Shown: in pieces, positions 1 through 8,174 of the stretch
How positions within the stretch are numbered: the stretch's first letter is position 1
Layout of the letters: every line of letters starts with the position of its first letter
Assembly: GCA_963170155.1 (NCBI GenBank)
Contig: CAUJGP010000003.1
Coordinates: 48,719-112,718, forward strand
Length of the DNA stretch: 64,000 nt
Origin: Bdellovibrionota bacterium
GTDB lineage: Bacteria > Bdellovibrionota > Bdellovibrionia > Bdellovibrionales > Bdellovibrionaceae
Reading direction: 5' to 3'
Made by a program: the position numbers and the translations under genes
Notes under the pieces: generated by a model
Told to the model about the DNA's origin: nothing
Database searches by the model: none
Seen by the model: only the letters and a program-made list of their open reading frames with translations

Positions 1-1
1 T

Positions 2-844
2 CCCTTGGCGGGAAGTTTTTCATTGATTGATTTGAATTCTTTTCGAGATCTTTATGGATTTTTAACGGAATCCCGTCGTAAACAAAATCAAGAGATTGCC
101 AGTGAAATGGGTGTTCTGGATTTGAGTAAAGATGATCTCGAGGCGATTTTTGGCGATGATAAAAAAGCGGAAGAATTGTCCGAGGCTCAGCAGGCTCAGG
201 TTTCGCAGGAGAAGATTGCTGAGAATTACACCGATGCTCCAGTTGTGGAAAAAAATGAGGCTTTCATCAATGCGGCTCTTTTTTTGAAAGATTCAAGCCA
301 AATGGAAGACAGTATTGCCGCGATTCAAGAAATCAATAAGCAAGAAAATTTAGGGATTAAAGTTGTGGATTGGCGAAGTGCTAGTGGAATGGTTGGTCAA
401 ATGACGATCGCTTTACGGATCATTTTATTCGGCTTTGTGTTAATTCTTTTTATGATTGCGGCTCTGATGATTATGAATTCTTTGCTCATGGCGACGATGG
501 AGCGTCAACAAGAGATCGGAACGATGAGGGCGATTGGTGCACCCAAGGGGTTTTTGTATAAAATTTATTTAATAGAGACAGCGGTTACAAGCATTTTGTT
601 TTCTTTTATTGGGACAGTGTTGGCATTAGCCGTGATTTACACTGTAGGTCGTGATGGTATTCCTGCCCAGGGAGATGTGGCGAAATTTTTCTTTTCAGGC
701 CCTCGGTTGCATTTCTATCCGCAGTGGGGGCAAATATTGGTGGTATTTATTATCATTCTTTTTATTTCATTTATTGCGACACAATATCCCGCTTGGAGAG
801 CTATGAAAATATCTCCCTTAAGAGCGATGCAGAATAGAGACTAA
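2..844 (+). CDS. FtsX/LolE-family ABC transporter permease, 5' end cut by the window
   Basis: Inner-membrane permease subunit of a MacB/LolCE-type ABC exporter. The frame is open to the window edge and the first possible start is an internal TTG at 5, so the N-terminal membrane segment and part of the periplasmic domain are missing; about 280 of an expected ~400 residues remain. What is left is an acidic periplasmic part followed by three hydrophobic segments (about residues 134-160, 185-212 and 243-259) in the order typical of FtsX domains. After the first segment comes the hallmark cytoplasmic stretch ERQQEIGTMRAIGAPKG, the coupling loop that contacts the ATPase. The tail PAWRAMKISPLRAMQ is also typical of the family. 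A second permease follows after 4 bases, so the pair probably forms a heterodimer like LolC/LolE; the ATPase gene is presumably upstream of the window. Confidence 0.85.
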   Translation, partial: PLAGSFSLIDLNSFRDLYGFLTESRRKQNQEIASEMGVLDLSKDDLEAIFGDDKKAEELSEAQQAQVSQEKIAENYTDAPVVEKNEAFINAALFLKDSSQMEDSIAAIQEINKQENLGIKVVDWRSASGMVGQMTIALRIILFGFVLILFMIAALMIMNSLLMATMERQQEIGTMRAIGAPKGFLYKIYLIETAVTSILFSFIGTVLALAVIYTVGRDGIPAQGDVAKFFFSGPRLHFYPQWGQILVVFIIILFISFIATQYPAWRAMKISPLRAMQNRD

Positions 845-848
845 GATT

Positions 849-2243
849 ATGTATATTTTTACTCTCATTGCTTTTCGAAATCTTTTTAAAAATAAATCAA
901 GAACTCTTATTTTAGGAGGGGTGGTTGCGGGCATTGCACTTGTAATGACGGTTTTGCTTTCATTGATTCAAGGGATTCAATCCACAATGATTCACAACGG
1001 AACAGCATTGATGTCTGGACATGTTAATATTGCTGGTTTTTATAAAATTTCATCCAGTTCATCATCGCCGACAGTGACGGCTTTTAAGGAGCTTCTTGAG
1101 ATTGCCAAGACAGAAGTTCCGGAAGCTGAGTTGATTGTGGATCGAGTGAAAGCCTATGGGAGAGTAATTTCCGAAATGGATTCTATTCAGGTTCCTATGT
1201 GGGGCGTGAATTTCGATCAAGAAGAAAAAAACTTGAGACGCTTAGAATTGGCACCTATCAAAGAATATTGGGATGAAAGTTTTTGGCGGCAGGAGAAGGC
1301 TGATGCAACTTCAGAAACTTCGCTCAAAAACGGTGAAAGGATCGAAGGACGTTGGGATGATCTTAATTCTAGAGGGACTTTGGTGCTTTTTGCTTCTCAG
1401 GCAAGAAAATTAAAAGTGCGCGTGGGTGATATGGTGACACTTTCTATGCCGACGTACCGTAACATTAGCAACACAATGGATGTGCGAGTGGTGGCTGTCT
1501 TGAGAGACTTGGGACTTATGTCGCAATTTAGCTTGTTTCTTCATGCTGATGATGCTCGTGAAATTTATCAGATCAAGAAAGAAACCACGGGGCAAATTAT
1601 GCTTTTTTTGAAGGATATAAAGAGTGTCCCTCTGGTTGAAGAACGGCTGCGAAAAATCTTAGCTCAAAAAGGTTATGTGATGATGGAGAAAGAAGCTAAA
1701 CCTTTTTTCTTAAAGATGGAGCGAGTTTCAGGAGAGTCTTGGACAGGACAAAAAATTGATATCACCACATGGGAAGATGAAACCTCTTTTTTAAAATGGG
1801 TGGTTCAGTTGCTTTCCAGTATGAGCTCCATTTTGATTCTGGTGCTCTTAATGATTGTGGTGCTCGGATTGATGAATACTTTGTGGATGTCGATTCGCGA
1901 GAGGACTTCAGAGATCGGAACATTGCGGGCCATCGGTTTACAGAGACGACAGGTATTTCTCTTGTTTTTATTAGAGTCTTTCTTTCTTATTTTTGGAGGG
2001 ACGTTAATTGGAGCTTTGTTGGGATTCAGTCTTGTTGAGTTGCTTAATTCCTTTCAAATTCCATTGACTATTGAAACTTTAAAAGTATTTTTGATGTCGA
2101 ATACCCTATCTTTTGAAATAGGTTGGGTGCAAATTTTCCAGGTTTTTATAATAATGCTGACTTTTTTACTTATAGGGGCTTTATTTCCAATATGGCAGGC
2201 CACTCGACTAAAACCAGTGTCAGCCATTCAAAATGTGAATTGA
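849..2243 (+). CDS. FtsX/LolE-family ABC transporter permease
   Basis: Full-length second permease (464 residues) of the same exporter. One N-terminal membrane segment (about residues 19-42) is followed by a ~270-residue periplasmic domain and three C-terminal segments (about 322-345, 370-395 and 430-452), the standard 1+3 topology. The coupling-loop motif RTSEIGTLRAIGLQRRQV follows segment two and the protein ends in PIWQATRLKPVSAIQ. The ATG at 849 lies 4 bases after the previous stop, so translation is probably coupled; there is no strong Shine-Dalgarno. The next genes encode a LolA-like carrier and an outer-membrane barrel, which suggests that the cargo is a lipid or lipoprotein moved to the outer membrane rather than a drug, but the sequence does not show the cargo. 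Confidence 0.88.
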   Translation: MYIFTLIAFRNLFKNKSRTLILGGVVAGIALVMTVLLSLIQGIQSTMIHNGTALMSGHVNIAGFYKISSSSSSPTVTAFKELLEIAKTEVPEAELIVDRVKAYGRVISEMDSIQVPMWGVNFDQEEKNLRRLELAPIKEYWDESFWRQEKADATSETSLKNGERIEGRWDDLNSRGTLVLFASQARKLKVRVGDMVTLSMPTYRNISNTMDVRVVAVLRDLGLMSQFSLFLHADDAREIYQIKKETTGQIMLFLKDIKSVPLVEERLRKILAQKGYVMMEKEAKPFFLKMERVSGESWTGQKIDITTWEDETSFLKWVVQLLSSMSSILILVLLMIVVLGLMNTLWMSIRERTSEIGTLRAIGLQRRQVFLLFLLESFFLIFGGTLIGALLGFSLVELLNSFQIPLTIETLKVFLMSNTLSFEIGWVQIFQVFIIMLTFLLIGALFPIWQATRLKPVSAIQNVN

Positions 2244-2259
2244 TTCAATTCCCTAAAAA

Positions 2260-2290
2260 AATGCCAATCGATAATTTTAATATTGGCATT
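2260..2290 (+). repeat. 9-bp inverted repeat before the LolA-like gene
   Basis: AATGCCAAT at 2260-2268 is mirrored perfectly by ATTGGCATT at 2282-2290 around a 13-base AT-rich loop. It lies between the permease stop (2243) and the SD of the next gene. There is no T-run behind it, so it is more likely an mRNA processing or stability hairpin, or an operator, than a terminator. Confidence 0.45.
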
Positions 2291-2303
2291 GAGAGGTGCT
2301 GAT

Positions 2304-3149
2304 ATGCGAGAGTCTCAACGAATAAACTTTTTTAAGTTTAAATTAAAAATAGCTTTATGTGTAATTTGTTGGCTGGGGTTTGGAGCTGCTTTTGCTCAAA
2401 AAGAGTCTGTTAAAGCGAATGAAAAAAAAGAAGCTGATTTCACTCCAGCCAAAGCACTGGAACTCGTTAAAGAGCTTGATGAGCGACAAAGAAGCTCAGG
2501 AGATTACAAGGCTACCGCTTTTATCAAAGAAACTGAAAAAAATAAGGCACCGAAGCTTTTTCAAACCACTATTTATCGCCGCGATGGTTTAGATAAGTTT
2601 GTGATGGTTTTCAACAAGCCAAAAGAGGATTCTGGCAAAGCCTATCTGAAAATTGATAAGAATCTTTGGAATTTCGAGCCTGGGACAGGAAAATGGGAAC
2701 GACGGACCGAAAGGGAAAAAATTGGAGGAACTAACTCAAGACGCAGCGATTTTGATGAATCACGGCTCACTGATGAGTATACAGCCATTCCTGAGTCTAT
2801 GGGTTCTTTGGGAAAGTTTACCACCTACATTGTTAAGCTAGCAGCTAAAGAGGGCGTGGATGTCTCTTATCCCGTTTTGAAGCTATGGATTGACAAAGGG
2901 GATGGGAACGTTTTGAAAAGAGAAGAATACGCACTGAGCGGTAAATTGATGCGCACAATTTTTTATCCTCGGTGGCAAAAAATTTTTAGTGATTCTAAAA
3001 AATCTAATGTTTATGTTCCAGAAGAAATTCGTGTTTTTGATGAGCTAGAAAAAGGAAATTCCACCATTATCGCCCTGAAGGATGTAGACCTTAAGAAACT
3101 GGAGGATAATATTTTTACAAAAGCATGGGTGGAATCTAAATCTCGATAA
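2304..3149 (+). CDS. LolA-like outer-membrane lipoprotein-sorting protein (periplasmic carrier)
   Basis: Exported protein of 281 residues. The ATG at 2304 is chosen over the upstream TTG at 2283 because GAGAGG (2291-2296) sits 7 bases before it, and because the product then begins with a short basic stretch and a clean signal peptide (about residues 10-33, cleavage near GAAFAQ). The mature part looks like the LolA-fold sorting family (DUF4292-like): an early ERQRSSGDYKATAFIKE strand, then KFVMVFNKPKEDSGKAYLKI, a NLWNFEPGTGKWERR strand, and RRSDFDESRLTDEY. Such proteins carry lipids or lipoproteins in an unclosed barrel across the periplasm. It sits between the permease pair and a barrel gene and probably hands cargo from one to the other. 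The exact subfamily cannot be fixed by eye. Confidence 0.8.
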   Translation: MRESQRINFFKFKLKIALCVICWLGFGAAFAQKESVKANEKKEADFTPAKALELVKELDERQRSSGDYKATAFIKETEKNKAPKLFQTTIYRRDGLDKFVMVFNKPKEDSGKAYLKIDKNLWNFEPGTGKWERRTEREKIGGTNSRRSDFDESRLTDEYTAIPESMGSLGKFTTYIVKLAAKEGVDVSYPVLKLWIDKGDGNVLKREEYALSGKLMRTIFYPRWQKIFSDSKKSNVYVPEEIRVFDELEKGNSTIIALKDVDLKKLEDNIFTKAWVESKSR

Positions 3150-3181
3150 ATGAGCATAATGAGATAGGAGGAGTTGTTCTG

Positions 3182-4420
3182 ATGTTTAAAGGTTTATTCG
3201 TTTTATTTTTTTTAATGACCCCTTCTCTCTACTCCGCCACCGGAGATGATTTCCCTTTTGATGCTCAGGAATCAAGTGCTGATCAAATTGAAAAAGGTCT
3301 TTCTCAAGAAGGCGGTTTGAGCGAAAGCGAAAAAACGATCCAGGAGAACGAAAAGACGGAATGGGGCGGCTCCTTAAGAAGTGATCTTATGTTTTATCAA
3401 TTTGATCATACAATACGAGATGATTATATTTACTCTCCTTTTGTGACATCGTTATTTTTGGATCATAAATGGTCTGACCATCTTCGATTTTTTTTTAGAG
3501 GGCAGGGAACTTATCATCTCGTCAAAGACCCCATTGAGAATGAGTTGAACTCATCGGCTGAAGAAAACAAAGATGTGGAGACTCAACTGGATGAATTGAA
3601 AGTACAATTTCTTGCATTCAAGAATCTTTTTGTCAGCTTAGGAGTTCAAAAATTAAAATGGGGAGCCGGTCGTTTTTGGAATCCTTCGGATTTTCTCAAT
3701 CAAGAAGTAAAAAATTTGGTGGAAAAAGAAGACCGCCGAGCTGGATTACGCTTAGCAAAGTTTCATTTACCGGTGAATGAATCTAATTTCTACTATATTA
3801 CTCATTTTAGCCCTTCTCATGAGCAGGATTGGACGGGACATGCTCTGCGCTATGAAGTTCCAATCCCGAGTTCGATAACACCGGGAGAGATCAGTTTAAC
3901 CTATTACGGTAGAAAAAATCAGGAAGGACGTGGCGCGGGAGATATCAGTTTTGCCCTGGGGCCCATCGATGTTTATTTTGAAGGAGCTTTTGCTCAGTCT
4001 AAAGAAATGAATTCTTTTGTTGCTGGTGTAAATTATGAGTGGCAATACTCCGATCAGGACTTTTTAGTTTTTAATTTAGAATCATTTTCCAACCCAGGGG
4101 GAGTCTCAAGCCCAGATGATTATCTAGGAAAGATTATGAATGAGCAGTTCATTCCTTTTCATGTGGCTCAAAGATATCTTGCCGGCTCTCTTTATTTTCC
4201 AAAACCATGGCATCTCACACATACGGATTTCAGCATTATGTTGATTCATAATCAAGTCGATCATGGTCACTACCTCCGATGGGGAGCACTCTGGTACGGT
4301 TATAAAAAATTTACTGTTTCTTTTTTTGCCGGAACTCGTTTTGGTGGGTCTCAGAACAGTGAATTCCGTCTTGGTGGGCTTAACCACGATTATTTAGCCA
4401 GAGCTGAATATCAATTTTAG
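3182..4420 (+). CDS. Outer-membrane beta-barrel protein of the LolA/ABC operon (DUF1302-like)
   Basis: 412 residues with a short signal peptide (residues 1-19, cleavage near LYSA), an acidic linker (25-60), and a body rich in alternating hydrophobic/polar strands ending in the aromatic terminus ARAEYQF expected of barrels folded by the BAM complex. The segment LGVQKLKWGAGRFWNPSDF with following DRRAGLR recalls the GRQ..WG..F.NP motif of DUF1302/porin-like proteins. AGGAGG lies 11 bases before the ATG and 33 bases separate it from the carrier gene, so it is the last gene of the operon. In better known RND systems a LolA-like DUF1329 protein is paired with a DUF1302 barrel; the pairing here with ABC permeases suggests an analogous export route. 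Family assignment is tentative. Confidence 0.7.
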   Translation: MFKGLFVLFFLMTPSLYSATGDDFPFDAQESSADQIEKGLSQEGGLSESEKTIQENEKTEWGGSLRSDLMFYQFDHTIRDDYIYSPFVTSLFLDHKWSDHLRFFFRGQGTYHLVKDPIENELNSSAEENKDVETQLDELKVQFLAFKNLFVSLGVQKLKWGAGRFWNPSDFLNQEVKNLVEKEDRRAGLRLAKFHLPVNESNFYYITHFSPSHEQDWTGHALRYEVPIPSSITPGEISLTYYGRKNQEGRGAGDISFALGPIDVYFEGAFAQSKEMNSFVAGVNYEWQYSDQDFLVFNLESFSNPGGVSSPDDYLGKIMNEQFIPFHVAQRYLAGSLYFPKPWHLTHTDFSIMLIHNQVDHGHYLRWGALWYGYKKFTVSFFAGTRFGGSQNSEFRLGGLNHDYLARAEYQF

Positions 4421-4464
4421 TTTTGAGTGAATTGATTTTATTTAGAAACAATTTTTGATTGCAC

Positions 4465-4514
4465 GGCTTTGATCAAGCCAGCCTCTACTTTTGATCCTCG
4501 AGGTTCTCGAGAGG
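4465..4514 (+). repeat. Two short hairpins after the barrel gene
   Basis: GGCTT/AAGCC (4465-4469 with 4475-4479) and CTCGAG/CTCGAG (4497-4502 with 4506-4511, flanked by CC and AGG) form two small inverted repeats between the barrel gene and the chemoreceptor gene. There is no clear T-run behind either, so a terminator function is only possible. Confidence 0.3.
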
Positions 4515-4605
4515 GTCTGGACTTCAGCTTTCAAGTGTATTTCCGATATAAAAGCGAGTTTTTAATTATTAAAATAATGAATTATTAATACAAGGGGTGC
4601 GGCTC

Positions 4606-6000
4606 ATGAAGAATGAATTATCTCATCAAGATTCACAAAGAGTTGCGATGATGGCAAAAGAGTTGTTGAGCTCAGATAATGAAAAATTGGCAATATCGAC
4701 GGATCGATTTTTTAGCTTTTTACTGGTCGGCCAGTGGCTTCTTGCGGTTATTTTATCTTATACCTTGACCCCAAAAACTTATTTAGGCGCAGGAGGACAA
4801 TCCTTTGTATGGATGGCTATGTTAGCCGGGGGTATTTTCGCTGGTATTCCTTTTTTATTCCATATTTTGAAACCTGGTGCTGGGGTTAATCGATTTATTA
4901 ATGTCATTGCTCAATCCTTATTTTCTATTTTACTCATTCATTTATCAGGGGGAAGGATTGAAGCTCATTTTCATGTTTTCGCCTCATTGGTGTTATTTTC
5001 TTTTTATGCCGACCGCCGTGTGATTTTTTTAGGAACTGGTTTGGCGATATTAGATCATTTTGTCAGGGGTGTTTGGTTTCCTGAATCTATCTTTGGAGCT
5101 GCTGATGTAACAGGTTTTCGTTGGGTAGAGCATGTTGGTTGGTTAGCTTTTGCCTCTATCATTCTTTTTGTCTCTTGCTCACGGGCTCGTTTTCAAATGA
5201 TCAATGCTGCCTTTGCGAGGGCGGAATATTTCTTTCAAAGAGAAATTATGGAGGGTCAAAGTGAAAAATCAAATCGTGCTTCGGATAAAGACACTAATAT
5301 TGGGCACAACTTCAAAGAACATTTAGAGAATATTTCAGCAGCATTATCAGAAATTGCAGGAATGGTTGAGGCTAACGTGAGAAGTGCAGAAAATGTGAAT
5401 AGTGTGGCGGGTGAGGTGCATGGAGTGAGCGAATCAACAAGACATGTGATGGAGGAGTTGACCTCTGCTATGCAAAACATATTGGAATCGAATGAAAGAA
5501 TTGAAAAATTAGTAAAAATTATCGAACAGGTCGCCGAAAAAACAGAAGTTATTGATGATATCGTTTTTAAAACTCAGTTGCTTTCCTTTAATGCTTCCGT
5601 TGAAGCTGAACGAGCCGGTGAACATGGAAGAGGATTTGCCGTGGTAGCACAAGAGGTTGGAAATTTAGCTCAAATGAGTGGTGTTGCGGCGACAGAAATC
5701 GCATCGATTGTTAAAAATAGCATTCGGGAAGCGGAGCAAGTGGCCTCAGAAAATAAATCAAGGGTTGAGAAGGGGGGAGATCTCGTGACTCAGACTCGTG
5801 ATAAAACATCAGGTGTTTTGAATCGTATTACTGAAATCCTCCATGCCACGGACCAAATTGTTGCAGCGAGCAAGGAGCAAAGCCAAGGGATTTCTGAAAT
5901 TACAAAAAGTGTTAATATGTTGAGCCAATCTCATAGTGAATCTGGTGATAGTGATTTTAGTATAAAACATAGCTCCTCTCCTTTTTTGAAAGTGTCTTAG
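4606..6000 (+). CDS. Methyl-accepting chemotaxis protein with a six-helix membrane sensor
   Basis: Chemoreceptor of 464 residues. ATG 4606 is preferred to GTG 4597 because AAGGGG (4592-4597) is correctly spaced for it. The N-terminal ~205 residues hold about six membrane helices and no periplasmic ligand domain. Within them [20 protein letters not shown] and VEHVGW carry histidines in or beside helices. This histidine-bearing membrane module also occurs fused to kinases and GGDEF domains in other bacteria, which is general family knowledge. No HAMP domain is evident. The C-terminal signalling domain has the conserved hairpin tip, with [18 protein letters not shown] at about 330-347, followed by EVGNLA. 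It is a single-gene unit with a terminator behind it. The stimulus is unknown; a membrane-borne cue or redox state is a guess from the buried histidines. Confidence 0.88.
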   Translation: MKNELSHQDSQRVAMMAKELLSSDNEKLAISTDRFFSFLLVGQWLLAVILSYTLTPKTYLGAGGQSFVWMAMLAGGIFAGIPFLFHILKPGAGVNRFINVIAQSLFSILLIHLSGGRIEAHFHVFASLVLFSFYADRRVIFLGTGLAILDHFVRGVWFPESIFGAADVTGFRWVEHVGWLAFASIILFVSCSRARFQMINAAFARAEYFFQREIMEGQSEKSNRASDKDTNIGHNFKEHLENISAALSEIAGMVEANVRSAENVNSVAGEVHGVSESTRHVMEELTSAMQNILESNERIEKLVKIIEQVAEKTEVIDDIVFKTQLLSFNASVEAERAGEHGRGFAVVAQEVGNLAQMSGVAATEIASIVKNSIREAEQVASENKSRVEKGGDLVTQTRDKTSGVLNRITEILHATDQIVAASKEQSQGISEITKSVNMLSQSHSESGDSDFSIKHSSSPFLKVS

Positions 6001-6046
6001 ATTATTAAAAATCTATTTTGAAATACGTTTTTCTATTTTATTTCCA

Positions 6047-6100
6047 ATGGAGCTGCATGCATTCTGCTTGATGGGATGAGGCAGCTTCATTTTATTTTCT
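6047..6100 (+). terminator. Rho-independent terminator after the chemoreceptor gene
   Basis: ATGGAGCTGC (6047-6056) pairs with GCAGCTTCAT (6081-6090), ten pairs with one G-U, over a 24-base loop, and is followed by TTTATTTTCT. It is 47 bases downstream of the stop. Confidence 0.6.
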
Positions 6101-6134
6101 TGCCTTCAATTTACCACTTCGAGACAATCTTCTC

Positions 6135-7319
6135 ATGTTAGCTATTTTCTTGAGTTTTGTTCCAGTTTTAACCGCGATTGTGGTCTTTTTTTCGACAGTG
6201 GAAGTTCACGCTTATCCTGAATTTATAGGGATGGGTTACACGGGTTGTATGACATGCCATTATAATGGAGCGGGAAATGGCGGATTGAATGATTATGGGA
6301 GAGGATTGTTTGCGGCGGAAATTGCCTCTAAATTACTTTGGAACTCCAAAAAAACAGATGAATCCCTTTCTGAGAAAAGTGGATTTTTAGGATCAAAAAC
6401 CCTTCCCTTTTGGTTTCGGCCCAGCTTGAAGTATCGTGGATTAACTTTAGAAAAAAATCCGGGAGGAAAAGAACTTCAAAGTAGAACCTACTATCAAATG
6501 CAGCAGGATTTTAATTTACATATACCCTTTAATGAAGAGCAAACATTGTTATTTGCTTTGAATTTGGGGACAGTCACAACAGAAGCCGCAGCCACCCCCA
6601 ATAAAACTTTCTCTGGTAGCCTTATTTTAACTCGAGAACACTATTTAAGAGGCCAGATGACAGAGTATTTTTGGTTTTATCTGGGTATGATGGATAAGGT
6701 CTTTGGAATAAGGCACCCTGATCATACCGCTGTGAATCGCGGGTTTCTTGGTTTAGGCCAGAACGATCAGGTTCATGCCCTGGTGCTTCATTATGCCAAG
6801 GATTCCCATGAGTTTTTTTTCAATCCTTTTGTTGGCAATTTATTCGTGAAATCCAAAGCTCAGATACCAGGTTTTACAGTTCATTATGAGCATGATATCG
6901 AAGAAATGTTTCGTGTGGGCGTAAGCTTCATGAGAGACCGAGATGCCGTTGCGGTTGAAAAAAATACTTTGGCTCTCTTATTAAAAAAAGGCATTCAAGG
7001 AGGGCATTCGCTTTTATTTGAAACAGGAATAAAAAATGCCGTTGGAAGTAATTCTAAAGCGACAAATAGTGCCTACATTTGGAGTCAAGCCACAATGAGA
7101 TTTGTCAGAGGGTTGTTTTTTCAATCCAGTATGGAGTATTTTAAAGGGGATATTTCAAAGTTATCCACTGAAAACCTGCGCTTTGGCATTGGTCTCTTAG
7201 CTTTTCCTTTTCAAAGAGTGGAGTTCAGGGTTTCTGGTGTGAGTGGAAGAACAATCAATCCAGTGGTAGTAGATAAAGATTCTTGGGATTTGATGTCACA
7301 GTTACACTTATCGTTTTAA
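6135..7319 (+). CDS. Outer-membrane barrel protein with an N-terminal CXXCH haem motif
   Basis: 394 residues. After a signal peptide (about 1-27, cleavage at VHA-YPEF) comes a short segment with one c-type haem attachment motif, GCMTCHYNGAGNGG, followed by NDYGRGLFAAE. The remaining ~340 residues are barrel-like: repeated amphipathic strands, few cysteines, and the end LMSQLHLSF. It is therefore read as a monohaem cytochrome domain fused to, or plugging, an outer-membrane barrel; similar uncharacterised proteins are known in delta-proteobacteria. The ATG at 6135 has no clear SD, but it starts exactly at the hydrophobic signal sequence. It follows the chemoreceptor terminator and appears monocistronic. 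Electron transfer at the outer membrane is possible but unproven; a structural role for the haem, or no haem at all, cannot be excluded. Confidence 0.7.
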   Translation: MLAIFLSFVPVLTAIVVFFSTVEVHAYPEFIGMGYTGCMTCHYNGAGNGGLNDYGRGLFAAEIASKLLWNSKKTDESLSEKSGFLGSKTLPFWFRPSLKYRGLTLEKNPGGKELQSRTYYQMQQDFNLHIPFNEEQTLLFALNLGTVTTEAAATPNKTFSGSLILTREHYLRGQMTEYFWFYLGMMDKVFGIRHPDHTAVNRGFLGLGQNDQVHALVLHYAKDSHEFFFNPFVGNLFVKSKAQIPGFTVHYEHDIEEMFRVGVSFMRDRDAVAVEKNTLALLLKKGIQGGHSLLFETGIKNAVGSNSKATNSAYIWSQATMRFVRGLFFQSSMEYFKGDISKLSTENLRFGIGLLAFPFQRVEFRVSGVSGRTINPVVVDKDSWDLMSQLHLSF

Positions 7320-7427
7320 AGGCTATTGCTGCGAAAATGGATTTTTAATATTGCTCAATTGACGATAAAGTTATTGTAACTCATTTGAAATTAGGATGTC
7401 GGTTGTCAGGTTGGTGTGGGGTGAACG

Positions 7428-8144
7428 GTGATTGTAAAAGCAGTTTTACTTTTTAATTTTATTTTTATTTTTTCTCATCTTCTTTGGTCACAGACCTCCA
7501 TTCCAGCAACTGAGGTCCCTACGCCCACCTCAAATCAACAAGCGACATTGGATATGGCAGAAGCTCCAAAAGCTGAAGCAAACTTGATAAAAAAACCATC
7601 ATTACGACCCAGATTAAAACCAAGACTTAAAAAAACAACTTATCCCAACACCTTTGAGTGGTTTGTTATGGCAGGGATATGGAAAGAAAACTCTCTTTTG
7701 TTAAAAGACGACAGTACAGAATATAAAATAGATACGTTAAATACAGTGACTCGATTAGGGCTCATACATGTTTTTTATAATGCACGCTTGTTTGCTCGAT
7801 ATGGTCTTATTATTGGTCAGAGTGAGAATAGCAGTGCTGTGGATAATTTTGCTTATTTCCAGAGGTCGGTACTTTTAACTGGTGGTGAGTTAGCGCTAGG
7901 GTACCACCTTTTTTTTAATTCAGAAATAGCTTTGGGAGTATCACTTGGGGGTATTTACCGAACAATCAAGCATTCACTACCCAGCGAGGAATATCGATTC
8001 AAAACAACAGCGCAAGCAATTCCCAATCTATCGCTTGAGCTCTCATGGAAGTTGAGCGAAAAATGGATTTGGCGACAAAGTGTGGGAACACAGGGCAAAC
8101 CTCTGGATACGCTTTGGTCAGCAGGTGTTAGTTTTCTTTTTTAG
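7428..8144 (+). CDS. Exported protein, probable small outer-membrane barrel, function unknown
   Basis: 238 residues starting at a GTG preceded by GGGGTGA (7418-7424). The signal peptide (1-22, ending LLWSQ) leads into a Thr/Pro/Ala-rich segment and the basic stretch KKPSLRPRLKPRLKKTT (about 56-72). The C-terminal ~165 residues form repeated strands (LGLIHVFYNARLFARYGLI, LALGYHLFFNSEIALGVSLGG) and end AGVSFLF, as barrels do. I do not recognise a family. It is convergent with the hybrid kinase gene, with only 30 bases between the stops and no obvious terminator there. Confidence 0.6.
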   Translation: MIVKAVLLFNFIFIFSHLLWSQTSIPATEVPTPTSNQQATLDMAEAPKAEANLIKKPSLRPRLKPRLKKTTYPNTFEWFVMAGIWKENSLLLKDDSTEYKIDTLNTVTRLGLIHVFYNARLFARYGLIIGQSENSSAVDNFAYFQRSVLLTGGELALGYHLFFNSEIALGVSLGGIYRTIKHSLPSEEYRFKTTAQAIPNLSLELSWKLSEKWIWRQSVGTQGKPLDTLWSAGVSFLF

Positions 8145-8174
8145 GAATGCAGTGAATGAAAAAATTGGGAATGC

